Positions 1 to 6,739 of a DNA stretch of 18,790 bases are shown one piece after another. The position numbers and the translations under genes were made by a program. How positions within the stretch are numbered: the first letter of the stretch is position 1; each line of letters begins with the position of its first letter. Source of the DNA: CAYVUV01 sp964455095 (GTDB lineage: Bacteria > Desulfobacterota > Binatia > HRBIN30 > CADEER01); the NCBI GenBank assembly GCA_964455095.1, contig CAYVUV010000168.1:1-18790 (forward strand), read 5' to 3'. The notes beneath the pieces were generated by a model. The model searched no databases and was not told where the DNA came from. It saw nothing but the letters and a program-made list of their open reading frames with translations.

Positions 1-1
1 G

Positions 2-280
2 CCATGGACGGCGGCCGCCGGGATCTTCTACGTCGCCCGCGCGACGGGCGGGCCGCAGGATGGGCGAGGCCGCATCGGATCACCCCCACCTCAATCCTCC
101 CCCGTGGAGGGGGAGGAAGCCGGAGGCGGAAATCCTCCCCCGTCGAGGGGGAGGAAGCCGGAAGCGGAAATCCTCCCCCGTCGAGGGGGAGGAAGCCGGA
201 AGCGGAAATCCTCTCCCGAGGGGAGAGGCGCTCTGAAGCCTTCCCCCCTTGCGGGGGAAGGGTTGGATGGGGGGTATTGA
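2..280 (+). CDS. Possible 3' end of an upstream gene (partial, methyltransferase-like tail)
   Basis: The plus-strand frame starting at base 2 is open from the window edge to a TGA at 278-280. Its first residues read PWTAAAGIFYVARATG. This resembles the last beta-strand of class I methyltransferases, and compares with GEVIFVARSR at the end of the methyltransferase at 305-1111. From about base 93 the frame runs through the hairpin repeats, giving a low-complexity Pro/Gly/Glu/Arg tail that is unlikely to be an original part of the protein. All three plus frames are open here because the repeats lack stops, so openness is weak evidence. I infer, without certainty, that a gene entering from the left ends here and converges on the minus-strand methyltransferase. 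It could equally be non-coding. Confidence 0.28.
   Translation, partial: PWTAAAGIFYVARATGGPQDGRGRIGSPPPQSSPVEGEEAGGGNPPPSRGRKPEAEILPRRGGGSRKRKSSPEGRGALKPSPLAGEGLDGGY
93..261. repeat. Tandem 38-bp hairpin repeats followed by a further hairpin
   Basis: Three head-to-tail 38-bp units lie at 93-130, 131-168 and 169-206. The second and third are identical and the first differs at two positions. A degenerate fourth unit begins at 207. Each unit contains a palindrome with arms CCTCCCCC and GGGGGAGG around a 5-base loop, then a spacer reading GAAGCCGGAAGCGGA or close to it. At 239-261 a different hairpin has nine-base arms CCTTCCCCC and GGGGGAAGG. The array sits beside the 3' end of the minus-strand methyltransferase, and possibly beside the end of an incoming plus-strand gene, so it may act as a bidirectional transcription end. 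The rest of 1-304 shows nothing else clear. Confidence 0.85.
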
Positions 281-304
281 GACGACCGCGTAGCGAACCT
301 TAGA

Positions 305-1111
305 TCAACGGCTGCGCGCGACGAAGATCACCTCGCCGCACACCAGCCACGGCGCCCAGCGCGTGATCGCGTTGGCGAGGCGGCCGCGCAGGCCGGGCAG
401 GATGAAGAGCTCGTCGGACCGCAAGGCCACCAGTGGGTTCAGGAACAGGTTGTTGTAATCGACCCAGAGGCCCATGTTCTTCGGCGGGCGCAGGTCGTTT
501 GGGTGTGTCGACACGACCTCGAACCCGGTCTCGGCGAGAAAATCTCGCACCTCGCGCTTGCTGAAGCGGTACTCGGCAAAGCCCAGCTTCCAGTCCTTCT
601 TGCGGCGCTGGGCGGTCACGTACGACTGCAGGCGGTTGCCGATCGCGCGGCGCCACAAGTTGTTGTAGGGCACGGCGAGAATCAGCAGGCCGCCGGGCTT
701 GAGGATGCGGTGCACTTCGCGCAGCGCGGCGTGCGGCCCGGCCTCGTCGTGCTCCACCACGCCGAGCGACATTACCGCGTCGATCGAGTGGGTCTTGATC
801 GGCTTGCTGCGCACGTCGGCGCGCACGACGCTCAGGCCCGGCTCGTTCTCCTTGGCGATCTGGCAGGCGTCGAAACTGTACTCGAGGCCGCAGACGCGGT
901 AGCCCTTGCGGCGCAGGTAGATCGGCCAGCGCGAGACGCCGCAGCCGGCGTCGACGATCAGCCCATTCTTGGGCAGATGGTCGAGCAACACGTCGTGGAT
1001 CAGCTCGACCTGGCAGTCCGCCGTGGTCACCGTGCGCCCGTCCATCTTCCAGGCGACCTGGCTCCATTCGACGGCGTTGAGCGCGCCGAAAAGGTAGATC
1101 TTGTAGCTCAT
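305..1111 (-). CDS. Class I SAM-dependent methyltransferase (268 aa)
   Basis: A class I (Rossmann-fold) methyltransferase, probably cytoplasmic, that would transfer a methyl group from S-adenosylmethionine to an unidentified small molecule or glycan. Motif I is DAGCGVSRW at residues 54-62. An acidic strand end (GLEYS) follows at about 79. The ADVRS/SIDAVMSLGVVEH segment and the ILKPGGLLILAVP strand near residues 136-148 are typical of the Methyltransf_11/25 families. The ATG at 1111 lacks a strong Shine-Dalgarno; the only other early Met is residue 23, which would still keep motif I. It is divergent from the radical SAM gene starting at 1304, with about 190 bases between them. Its 3' end abuts the hairpin array. 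The substrate cannot be read from the sequence; the neighbouring surface-glycan and radical SAM genes suggest a modification role. Confidence 0.9.
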   Translation of the reverse strand: MSYKIYLFGALNAVEWSQVAWKMDGRTVTTADCQVELIHDVLLDHLPKNGLIVDAGCGVSRWPIYLRRKGYRVCGLEYSFDACQIAKENEPGLSVVRADVRSKPIKTHSIDAVMSLGVVEHDEAGPHAALREVHRILKPGGLLILAVPYNNLWRRAIGNRLQSYVTAQRRKKDWKLGFAEYRFSKREVRDFLAETGFEVVSTHPNDLRPPKNMGLWVDYNNLFLNPLVALRSDELFILPGLRGRLANAITRWAPWLVCGEVIFVARSR

Positions 1112-1303
1112 GAAGGTGCGGACCCTAAATCAGCCTCCCGCCCCGATCAAGCGCCAACGGCGCCGCCGCGCGGTGGAAAAAGACGACAAACAGGTTGCCA
1201 ATGTCCGCCGACTCAAGTCTATACTGGGCGAACATCCGCTCGAAAGCATCGCGCCAGGCAGCCGCTGCCAGGGTTGGAGCGGCAGCGCAAGTGGGGGATC
1301 CGA
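1112..1303. promoter_or_regulatory. Divergent intergenic region with a candidate promoter for the first radical SAM gene
   Basis: On the plus strand TTGCCA (1195-1200) and TATACT (1220-1225) resemble sigma-70 -35 and -10 boxes, but the 19-base spacer is longer than ideal. TATACT is the best AT-rich box in a region that is otherwise strongly GC. Transcription would begin near 1232, leaving a leader of about 70 bases. No convincing minus-strand promoter for the methyltransferase was seen. Confidence 0.42.
1257..1287 (+). promoter_or_regulatory. Leader with alternative hairpins upstream of the radical SAM start
   Basis: The leader contains GGCAGC (1257-1262), GCTGCC (1264-1269) and GGCAGCG (1281-1287). 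The central arm can pair with either flank; pairing with the right flank gives a 7-bp stem CGCTGCC/GGCAGCG with an 11-base loop. The second arm ends a few bases before the G-rich ribosome binding site at 1293-1297. Mutually exclusive stems could tune translation, but the signal is short and the region is GC-rich. Confidence 0.3.
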
Positions 1304-2848
1304 ATGGCTCGCGTCGCGTTCGTCAAGGTATTCACGGGAATGAATCTGGCGGTGTCTCAGCTGTCCGGGGAACTGCTGCGCGCCGGCCACGAAACGCGCC
1401 TGATCTATTTCAAGGACTATCTGACCGTTCCCGAGGACGAGGCACACAAGTACCCCAAGACCGATCTCTGCGGCGTCTGGGTTGCGGCCCGCGCGCGGAA
1501 AATGAACTGCAACTGTTACAAGCCGTTCACCGAGCGCGAGTACGAGCTGCTGCGCGAAACGCTGGAGGATTTCCACCCCGACCTGATCGGCATGAATCTC
1601 ACCTCCGTGCCCATGAACGAGTGCGCCGAGGTCACGCGGCGGATCAAGGAATGGTTCGATGTCCCCGTCATCTGGGGGGGGTCTGGTCCGACGGTGGAAC
1701 CGGAACGCGCCCTGGAGCACGCCGACATGATCTGCATCGGCGAGGGCGAGGAGCTCATCGTCGAGCTGGCGGATGCGATCGATGCCAGGCGCGACTACAC
1801 CAACTTGCGCAACCTGTGGATCAAGAAAGACGGAGCGATCGTCAAGAACCCCAGCCGCCCGCTGCTCGATCTCGAAAAGATCGCGATCCCGGACTACTCC
1901 CGGTCGCGGACCTTCATGATCAACGACGATCGCTTGCGCACGAACCTCTACCCCTCCAACCTCGGGCGCCAGTACACCATCACGACCTCGCGCGGCTGCC
2001 CCTATTCGTGCTCGTTCTGCATCGAGAGCGTCTACCAGGAGAAGTGGGGTCACTCGGTCAAGCGCCGCTCCGTGGACATCGTGATCGAGGAGCTGCGGCT
2101 CGCCAAGGAGCTCTACGACGTCCAAGCCGTGCTGTTCTACGATGAGGTCTTCACCACCCACCCCAAGTGGCTGCGCGAGTTCGCACCGCGCTACAAGGCG
2201 GAAATCGGCCTGCCGTTCTGGTGCTACACGTACCCGCGCTCGACGCGCAAAGAGGAGATCCTGCTGCTCAAGGACGCGGGGCTGACGACCATCACCATGG
2301 GCATTCAATCCGGCAGCGAGTCGGTCCTGGCCGCCTACAATCGCCCCGTGCAGACGGAAATGACGATTCGGGCGGCCGAGATTCTCGCCGAATGTGGGGT
2401 CGATGCCTTCTTCGATCTCATCACGCAGAGCGAGTTCGAGACCGAGGAAACGTGCCGCGAGACCTTCGAGTTCCTGATGCGGCTGCCCCCCAACATGAAG
2501 ACCGTCGGCTTCTACCCGATGATCAAGTTCCCCAACTATGGGTACACCAAGCACGTCGAAGCAAAGCAGCAGCGCCGCACGGTCAGCGAGGAGGACTACC
2601 GGTTCTGGCACCGCATGTACCTCCTCACCCGCACCAGCCTGCCGCGCGACCGCGTGCGGGAGATCCTCGCCTCACCCGAGGTGCGCCAGAACCCCGAGCT
2701 CATCGATCCCCTGCTGCCGGATACGCTGCCGTTCTTCTTCCTCGACCACTACGCGATCGACCTGGAGGAAGCCCTCGGCCACGATCGACCGGCGGCGTCG
2801 CCGGAGCCCAGACTGCAGAGCGGACTGGCCCTCACGATCGCCCACTGA
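1304..2848 (+). CDS. B12-binding-like radical SAM enzyme (514 aa)
   Basis: A radical SAM enzyme with the [4Fe-4S] motif RGCPYSCSFC (Cys232, Cys236, Cys239). This would bind the cluster that cleaves S-adenosylmethionine to a 5'-deoxyadenosyl radical. Residues 1-150 form a Rossmann-like region ending in WGGSGPT and CIGEGEE (about 146-150), the layout of the B12-binding domain of BchE-type enzymes. No DxHxxG cobalamin-ligand motif is visible. GIQSGSESVL is a typical core-domain strand of the family. The ATG at 1304 is chosen because it follows GGGGGATCCGA and starts exactly at the conserved first strand (MARVAFVKVF). The same frame is open back to 503, but that extension is antisense to the methyltransferase. 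The next gene follows 183 bases later, apparently with its own promoter. The reaction and substrate are unknown; methylation, ring closure or C-C bond chemistry are all possible. Confidence 0.95.
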   Translation: MARVAFVKVFTGMNLAVSQLSGELLRAGHETRLIYFKDYLTVPEDEAHKYPKTDLCGVWVAARARKMNCNCYKPFTEREYELLRETLEDFHPDLIGMNLTSVPMNECAEVTRRIKEWFDVPVIWGGSGPTVEPERALEHADMICIGEGEELIVELADAIDARRDYTNLRNLWIKKDGAIVKNPSRPLLDLEKIAIPDYSRSRTFMINDDRLRTNLYPSNLGRQYTITTSRGCPYSCSFCIESVYQEKWGHSVKRRSVDIVIEELRLAKELYDVQAVLFYDEVFTTHPKWLREFAPRYKAEIGLPFWCYTYPRSTRKEEILLLKDAGLTTITMGIQSGSESVLAAYNRPVQTEMTIRAAEILAECGVDAFFDLITQSEFETEETCRETFEFLMRLPPNMKTVGFYPMIKFPNYGYTKHVEAKQQRRTVSEEDYRFWHRMYLLTRTSLPRDRVREILASPEVRQNPELIDPLLPDTLPFFFLDHYAIDLEEALGHDRPAASPEPRLQSGLALTIAH

Positions 2849-3031
2849 CATCGCCGTTCGTGCGCGCCGGCCCGAACCCCGGCGACATGCCAGGGGCGTC
2901 GGATTGTGACGTATTTCGCGCTGCAATCGGCTGGTTGACTTCCGCGCAAACCGCTGGCTACATTCCGACCCATTGCCATCACCGTCGCCGTGCACTGCGT
3001 GCATTGCCCTCGACCGATTGGAGAAGCTGCA
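2849..3031 (+). promoter_or_regulatory. Promoter region of the lipoprotein gene
   Basis: TTGACT (2935-2940) and TACATT (2959-2964) are separated by 18 bases and form a good sigma-70-like promoter. It would start transcription near 2971, about 60 bases before the ATG. Upstream, CGCCGG (2865-2870) and CCGGCG (2879-2884) form a 6-bp stem soon after the radical SAM stop. There is no T-run, so a terminator role is weak. GGAGAAG (3020-3026) is a good ribosome binding site for the ATG at 3032. Confidence 0.55.
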
Positions 3032-3598
3032 ATGTTGAAGCGCCTCATCCCCGTCGCCTCCGTGCTGTCGCTCCTTCTGCTCACCAGCGGGTGCCTGATC
3101 GAGTCCAAGATCGACGCCAAGGGCGGCGGCACGATGCACCTCAAGTACCGCATCGCCAAGAACGCCAAGCTCGACCCGATCAAGGCGCAGATGACGAGTC
3201 CGGACGTGACGGTTGAAAAGTCGGAAATCGACGATCAAGGCTACGTCACCTTCGACCTCAAGTTCGCCGACATTGCCAAGATCGGCAGCGCCAATTTCTT
3301 CAAGAAAACCGCCATCAAGCATGTCGACGGCCCCGACAAGGGCACGAAAACCCTGTCGGCGACGCTGACCAACACCAACCCGGGCAAGATTCCGGACAAC
3401 CTGCTCGAGTTCTACGGCCGCGAGGTGAAGGTCGAGGTCACGCTGCCGGGCGAGGTGGTGAAGACCAACGCCACTACCCATAAGGGCGCGACGGCGACGT
3501 GGACCATCCCGATGAACGACTTCCTGTCGGCCAAGGAAGTCCCGTTCACGGCCACCTACAAGGTCGCTGCCGACGCCGCCGCGGCCAAGGCCAAATAG
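3032..3598 (+). CDS. Small exported lipoprotein, LppM-like beta-rich domain (188 aa)
   Basis: Residues 1-20 are a lipoprotein signal peptide: basic MLKR, a hydrophobic run (VLSLLLL), then TSGC with Cys21 as the lipidation site. The mature protein has no membrane segment, one Cys, alternating beta-strand-like stretches, and a Lys- and Ala-rich end. VEVTLPGEVVKTNA followed by a short turn and TATWTIPMNDF resembles the TLPG-V..T/S-N ... W pattern of LppM/DUF3153-type lipoproteins. This is a pattern match from memory, not a search result. The ATG at 3032 is preferred over the Met at 2990 because it has GGAGAAG six bases upstream and begins the signal peptide directly. It is probably anchored in the inner or outer membrane facing the periplasm. 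It lies between two radical SAM genes and may have its own promoter, so a functional link to them is only suggestive. Confidence 0.87.
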   Translation: MLKRLIPVASVLSLLLLTSGCLIESKIDAKGGGTMHLKYRIAKNAKLDPIKAQMTSPDVTVEKSEIDDQGYVTFDLKFADIAKIGSANFFKKTAIKHVDGPDKGTKTLSATLTNTNPGKIPDNLLEFYGREVKVEVTLPGEVVKTNATTHKGATATWTIPMNDFLSAKEVPFTATYKVAADAAAAKAK

Positions 3599-3653
3599 CT
3601 CTCCCAGACGGCAGGGCGCGGCCCGATTCGGGGCGCGCCGCACCGCGACGGGC

Positions 3654-3671
3654 CGCCCCGGGTCCGGGGCG
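3654..3671. terminator. GC-rich inverted repeat between lipoprotein and second radical SAM gene
   Basis: Arms CGCCCCGG (3654-3661) and CCGGGGCG (3664-3671) form a perfect inverted repeat with two bases between them; in RNA a 7-bp stem with a 4-base loop is likely. It lies 56 bases after the lipoprotein stop. No T-run follows, so it is either a weak or factor-assisted terminator, or a protein-binding palindrome. The rest of 3599-3732 shows no convincing promoter; GGGGGGAAT at 3722-3730 serves as the ribosome binding site of the next gene. Confidence 0.35.
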
Positions 3672-3732
3672 AATGAAATCTGGACTTCCAAGGTCCGATC
3701 GCGTACCGTTTCGGCTCGACCGGGGGGAATCC

Positions 3733-5793
3733 ATGAGTGCACTCGTTTACCTAGCCGACCTGCGACACAACTTTTCCGGGTTGCTGGCAAACGACTGCAT
3801 GCCGCTCGGCGTCGGCTACCTCAAGGCCGTGCTCGACCGCGACGTGCCGGAAGTCCGCTCGCGCGTGTTCGCCTACCCCGACCGCCTGTTGGCGGCGCTG
3901 CAGGATGAGCCGCCCGACGTGCTCATGCTCAGCAACTACATGTGGAACGAGTGGCTGAGCTTCCACTTCGCCACGCTCGCCAAGCGCATCCGCCCCGACA
4001 CGCTGGTGGTCATGGGGGGGCCCAACATCTACCTCGAGGAGGCGCGTCAGCTCGACTATCTGCGCGCCCACCCCGAGATCGACGTGTACGTGCTCGGCGA
4101 GGGCGACTTCCTCGGCCGCGAGGTGGTGCGCGCCTTCCTCGACGCCGGCAAGTCGATCGCCCGCTTCGGCACCCGCGACGTGCCGTCGAGCATCTACCGG
4201 CGGCCCGACGGCGAGCTGATGCGCACGCCGATGTGGGAGCGCGCCAACACGATCGAGGAAGTCCCGTCGCCCTGGCTGACCGGCGTGCTCGACGAGTTCT
4301 TCGACGGCAAGCTGGCGCCGCTGCTCGAGACCAACCGCGGCTGCCCGTTCACCTGTACGTTCTGCGTCCAGGGCGTACGCTGGTACACCAAGGTGCACAA
4401 CTTCAGCATCGACCGCATCCGCGCCGAGATCGACTACATCGCCGCGCGCGTCAAGGCGCAGTGCCCGTCGATGGGCTTCCTGCGCATCGCCGACTCGAAC
4501 TACGGCATGTTCGAGCGCGACATCGAGATCTCGAGTTACATCGGCGAGGCGCAGAAGACCTACGGCTGGCCGACCTACATCGACGCCACCACCGGCAAGA
4601 ACCGCCCCGAGCGCGTCATCCAGTCGCTCGAGAAGGTCAACGGCGCGATGGTGATCTATCAGGCTGTGCAGTCGCTCGACGACGAGACGCTGAAGAACAT
4701 CAAGCGCTCGAACATCAGCAAGGAAGCCTACGAGCAGGTGATGATCCACGTGCGCGGCCGCGGGCTGCGCTCGCTCTCCGATCTCATCCTCGGGTTGCCG
4801 GGCGAGACGCTGCAGACGCACCTGACCGGCATCAACGAGCTGATGGACGCCGGCACGCACGAGATGCACCTCTTCCAGGCCATGATGCTCAAGGGCTCGG
4901 AGCTGGAGACGGCGGAATCGCGGCAGAAGTACCGCTTCGACTCGCGCTTCCGCGTCCTGCCCAAGAACTACGGCATCTACGGCGGCGAGAAGGTTTTCGA
5001 CGTCGACGAGATCGTCGTCGCCACCGACACGCTGAGCTTCGACGACTACCTCGAAGCGCGGCGCTACGCGTTGACGTTCAGCATCTTCTGGAACAACTCC
5101 TGGTTCGAGGACGCCGCGGCGCTGGCCGAGACGTTCGGCGTCAAGCCCTCGCAGTGGATCGCCGCCATGCGCGACGCGATGGAGCACGACCGCGGCGCGG
5201 TGCGCCGCCTGATGGACGACTTCATCGGCGAGACCCAGCGCGAGCTCTTCCCGACACGCGAGGCCTGCGTCGAGTTCTACAGCCAGGAGGAGAACTTCCA
5301 GCGCCTGCTGACCAGCGAGGTCGGCGACAACCTGATGTACAAGTACCGCGTCATGGCGTCGTTCTACTCGTGGCCGGCGATCTGCCGCGCCGCCATGGAC
5401 GCCACGCGCGAGATGCTGCTGGCGCGCGGCGCCGCCGAGGCGATCAGCGACTTCCAGGCGCTGTGGCAGGACTTCACCCGCTACGTCGAGCTCAAGCACA
5501 CGCACGGCACCACCGCCGAGGAGATGCTCGCCCCGCGCCGCGCCACCCTGCGCTACGACATCGCCGGCTGGCTCGCCGCCGGCATGCCGCGCGACGCGCG
5601 CGCCTTCCGCCTGGCGGAGCCGCGCGAGTTCGTCTTCGATCTGGCGCCCGACGCCGCCCGCGAGCTCGACGCGCTGCTCAAGGTCTGGACCGCCACCCTG
5701 CGCGGCCTCACCAAGGGCGTCACCCGCATGCGCACCACCTCGCTGATCCGCCAGTGCCGCGCCATCGACGACGCGCCGCACGCCGCGGCGTGA
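3733..5793 (+). CDS. B12-binding-like radical SAM enzyme with long C-terminal extension (686 aa)
   Basis: The cluster motif is NRGCPFTCTFC (Cys204, Cys208, Cys211). The N-terminal 130 residues have the B12-binding-like order: PLGVGYLKAV near 25, VVMGGPN near 95, and VYVLGEGD at 118-125. No DxHxxG motif is seen, so cobalamin may be bound without a His ligand or not at all. LILGLPGET (351-359) is a typical radical SAM core strand. Residues from about 440 to 686 form an extension with many charged and aromatic helices (for example NNSWFEDAAALAE) that I cannot assign to a family. The ATG at 3733 follows GGGGGGAAT and begins the first beta-strand; the frame continues upstream across the lipoprotein end, but that stretch is not protein-like. 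The gene is convergent with the glycan cluster. It is only moderately similar to the radical SAM protein at 1304, so the two probably do different chemistry. Confidence 0.95.
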   Translation: MSALVYLADLRHNFSGLLANDCMPLGVGYLKAVLDRDVPEVRSRVFAYPDRLLAALQDEPPDVLMLSNYMWNEWLSFHFATLAKRIRPDTLVVMGGPNIYLEEARQLDYLRAHPEIDVYVLGEGDFLGREVVRAFLDAGKSIARFGTRDVPSSIYRRPDGELMRTPMWERANTIEEVPSPWLTGVLDEFFDGKLAPLLETNRGCPFTCTFCVQGVRWYTKVHNFSIDRIRAEIDYIAARVKAQCPSMGFLRIADSNYGMFERDIEISSYIGEAQKTYGWPTYIDATTGKNRPERVIQSLEKVNGAMVIYQAVQSLDDETLKNIKRSNISKEAYEQVMIHVRGRGLRSLSDLILGLPGETLQTHLTGINELMDAGTHEMHLFQAMMLKGSELETAESRQKYRFDSRFRVLPKNYGIYGGEKVFDVDEIVVATDTLSFDDYLEARRYALTFSIFWNNSWFEDAAALAETFGVKPSQWIAAMRDAMEHDRGAVRRLMDDFIGETQRELFPTREACVEFYSQEENFQRLLTSEVGDNLMYKYRVMASFYSWPAICRAAMDATREMLLARGAAEAISDFQALWQDFTRYVELKHTHGTTAEEMLAPRRATLRYDIAGWLAAGMPRDARAFRLAEPREFVFDLAPDAARELDALLKVWTATLRGLTKGVTRMRTTSLIRQCRAIDDAPHAAA

Positions 5794-5812
5794 TCTCTGC
5801 CCCATTCTTGGC

Positions 5813-5989
5813 CCCCGAAGGGGTCACATTCGCCAACCCAGGGCAACGCCCTGGGTTGAGGCGAAACCAACATTCGAAAGGCCTGAAAGGGCGCACCTCG
5901 CCGAATGTTCCGCCCTTTCAGGGCTTGGCGTCTGGCGGTCTACGAACCCAGGGCGTTGCCCTGGGCTGATGGATTTGACCCCTTCGGGG
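5813..5989. repeat. 177-bp nested palindromic element (possible MITE/REP-like)
   Basis: The outer 14-bp inverted repeats are at 5813-5826 (CCCCGAAGGGGTCA) and 5976-5989. Inside them lie two self-complementary hairpins at 5835-5857 and 5945-5967, each with arms AACCCAGGGC / GCCCTGGGTT (one base changed in the second) around a 3-base loop. They are inverted copies of each other. Further in, AACATTCG (5869-5876) pairs with CGAATGTT (5902-5909), and CCTGAAAGGGCG (5882-5893) pairs with the complement starting at 5911. The element fills the gap between two converging genes (stops at 5793 and 6032), so it may end transcription from both sides. Similar palindromes occur, as I recall, in Planctomycetes and Verrucomicrobia genomes. 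It has no transposase. Confidence 0.85.
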
Positions 5990-6031
5990 TCTCGGGAATG
6001 GGCTCGGTTTGGGTTCGTGTGCAAGTCATCT

Positions 6032-6739
6032 TCACCCCCGCCCCACGACCCAGCGCACCCAGTACGCCAGGATGTACCCAGTGAGCTTCACCGCTTCGGG
6101 GACATGTCGCATCTTCGAGGCGCCCTGTTGGCGCGGGCGGTAGTCGACCGGGACTTCGTGAATGCGCTGGCCGGCGGCGGCGATCATGGCGGCGATCTCG
6201 GCGCCGTGCTCGAAGCCGTTCTTGCGCAGGCTGGTGATCGGCAGCGCGCTGCGCCGCAGGCCCTTCATGCCGGTGTAGAGATCGGTGACGCGCTGGCGGA
6301 AGAGGACGTTGTACAGGCCGGACATCAGCCGGTTGCCGAGGCGCCGGAACAGCGGCATGGCGGGCGGATGCGGGCCGAGAAAGCGCGACGCGTAGACCAC
6401 CGCGTGCTGCTGCAGCGCCGCGATCAGCGACGGCACGGCCTCGGGCGGATACTCGAGGTCGGCGTCGATGATGACGATCAGCGCGCCGTCCGACGCCGCC
6501 GCCCCGTCGCGGATCGACGCGCCGTAGCCCTCGTTGGTGGCGTGGCGGACCACCCGCGCCTTCGGATAGCGCGCCAGCCGCGCCAGCGTGCCGTCGGTCG
6601 AGGCGTTGTCGACGAAGATCAGCGCGTCGCCGTAGCCGAGTTGTTCCATGCGGGCGCAGAATTCGTCGATCGAGCCCTCTTCGTTGAAGACGGGGACGAT
6701 GATGTCGAGCGGGCGCGACATCGCGGCACTCCCGCTCAT
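6032..6739 (-). CDS. DPM1-like GT2 polyprenyl-phosphate glycosyltransferase (235 aa)
   Basis: A family 2 glycosyltransferase of the dolichol-/undecaprenyl-phosphate sugar synthase type, predicted to move a sugar from a nucleotide donor onto a lipid phosphate at the cytoplasmic face of the inner membrane. Visible motifs are VPVFNEE (15-21), VDNASTDG (43-50), NEGYGASIRDG (69-79), the metal-binding DADLEY (92-97), and the C-terminal EVPVDYRPRQQGASKM typical of this subfamily. No strong membrane anchor pair follows, so it probably works with the membrane protein encoded upstream. The ATG at 6739 overlaps that gene's TGA as ATGA, which argues for this start and for translational coupling. A second Met lies six residues later at 6721. 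It is the last gene of the minus-strand cluster and ends near the palindromic element. Confidence 0.94.
   Translation of the reverse strand: MSGSAAMSRPLDIIVPVFNEEGSIDEFCARMEQLGYGDALIFVDNASTDGTLARLARYPKARVVRHATNEGYGASIRDGAAASDGALIVIIDADLEYPPEAVPSLIAALQQHAVVYASRFLGPHPPAMPLFRRLGNRLMSGLYNVLFRQRVTDLYTGMKGLRRSALPITSLRKNGFEHGAEIAAMIAAAGQRIHEVPVDYRPRQQGASKMRHVPEAVKLTGYILAYWVRWVVGRG

Noticed and set aside
93..206. CRISPR array
   Set aside because: The 38-bp units are directly adjacent with no unique spacers, and no cas genes are present.
503..1303. Upstream open extension of the first radical SAM frame
   Set aside because: It is antisense to the methyltransferase at 305-1111 and lacks protein-like composition; the ATG at 1304 has a ribosome binding site and begins the conserved first strand.
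1130..2611. 493-codon minus-strand open frame opposite the first radical SAM gene
   Set aside because: It is low in hydrophobic pattern and motif-free, as expected of a shadow frame in GC-rich DNA.
3751..5805. 684-codon minus-strand open frame opposite the second radical SAM gene
   Set aside because: It is a GC-rich antisense shadow with no motifs, whereas the plus strand has complete family motifs.
5824..6024. Small minus-strand open frame in the palindromic element
   Set aside because: Its peptide is a translation of the repeat (NPGQRPG type) and appears in both orientations because the element is self-complementary.
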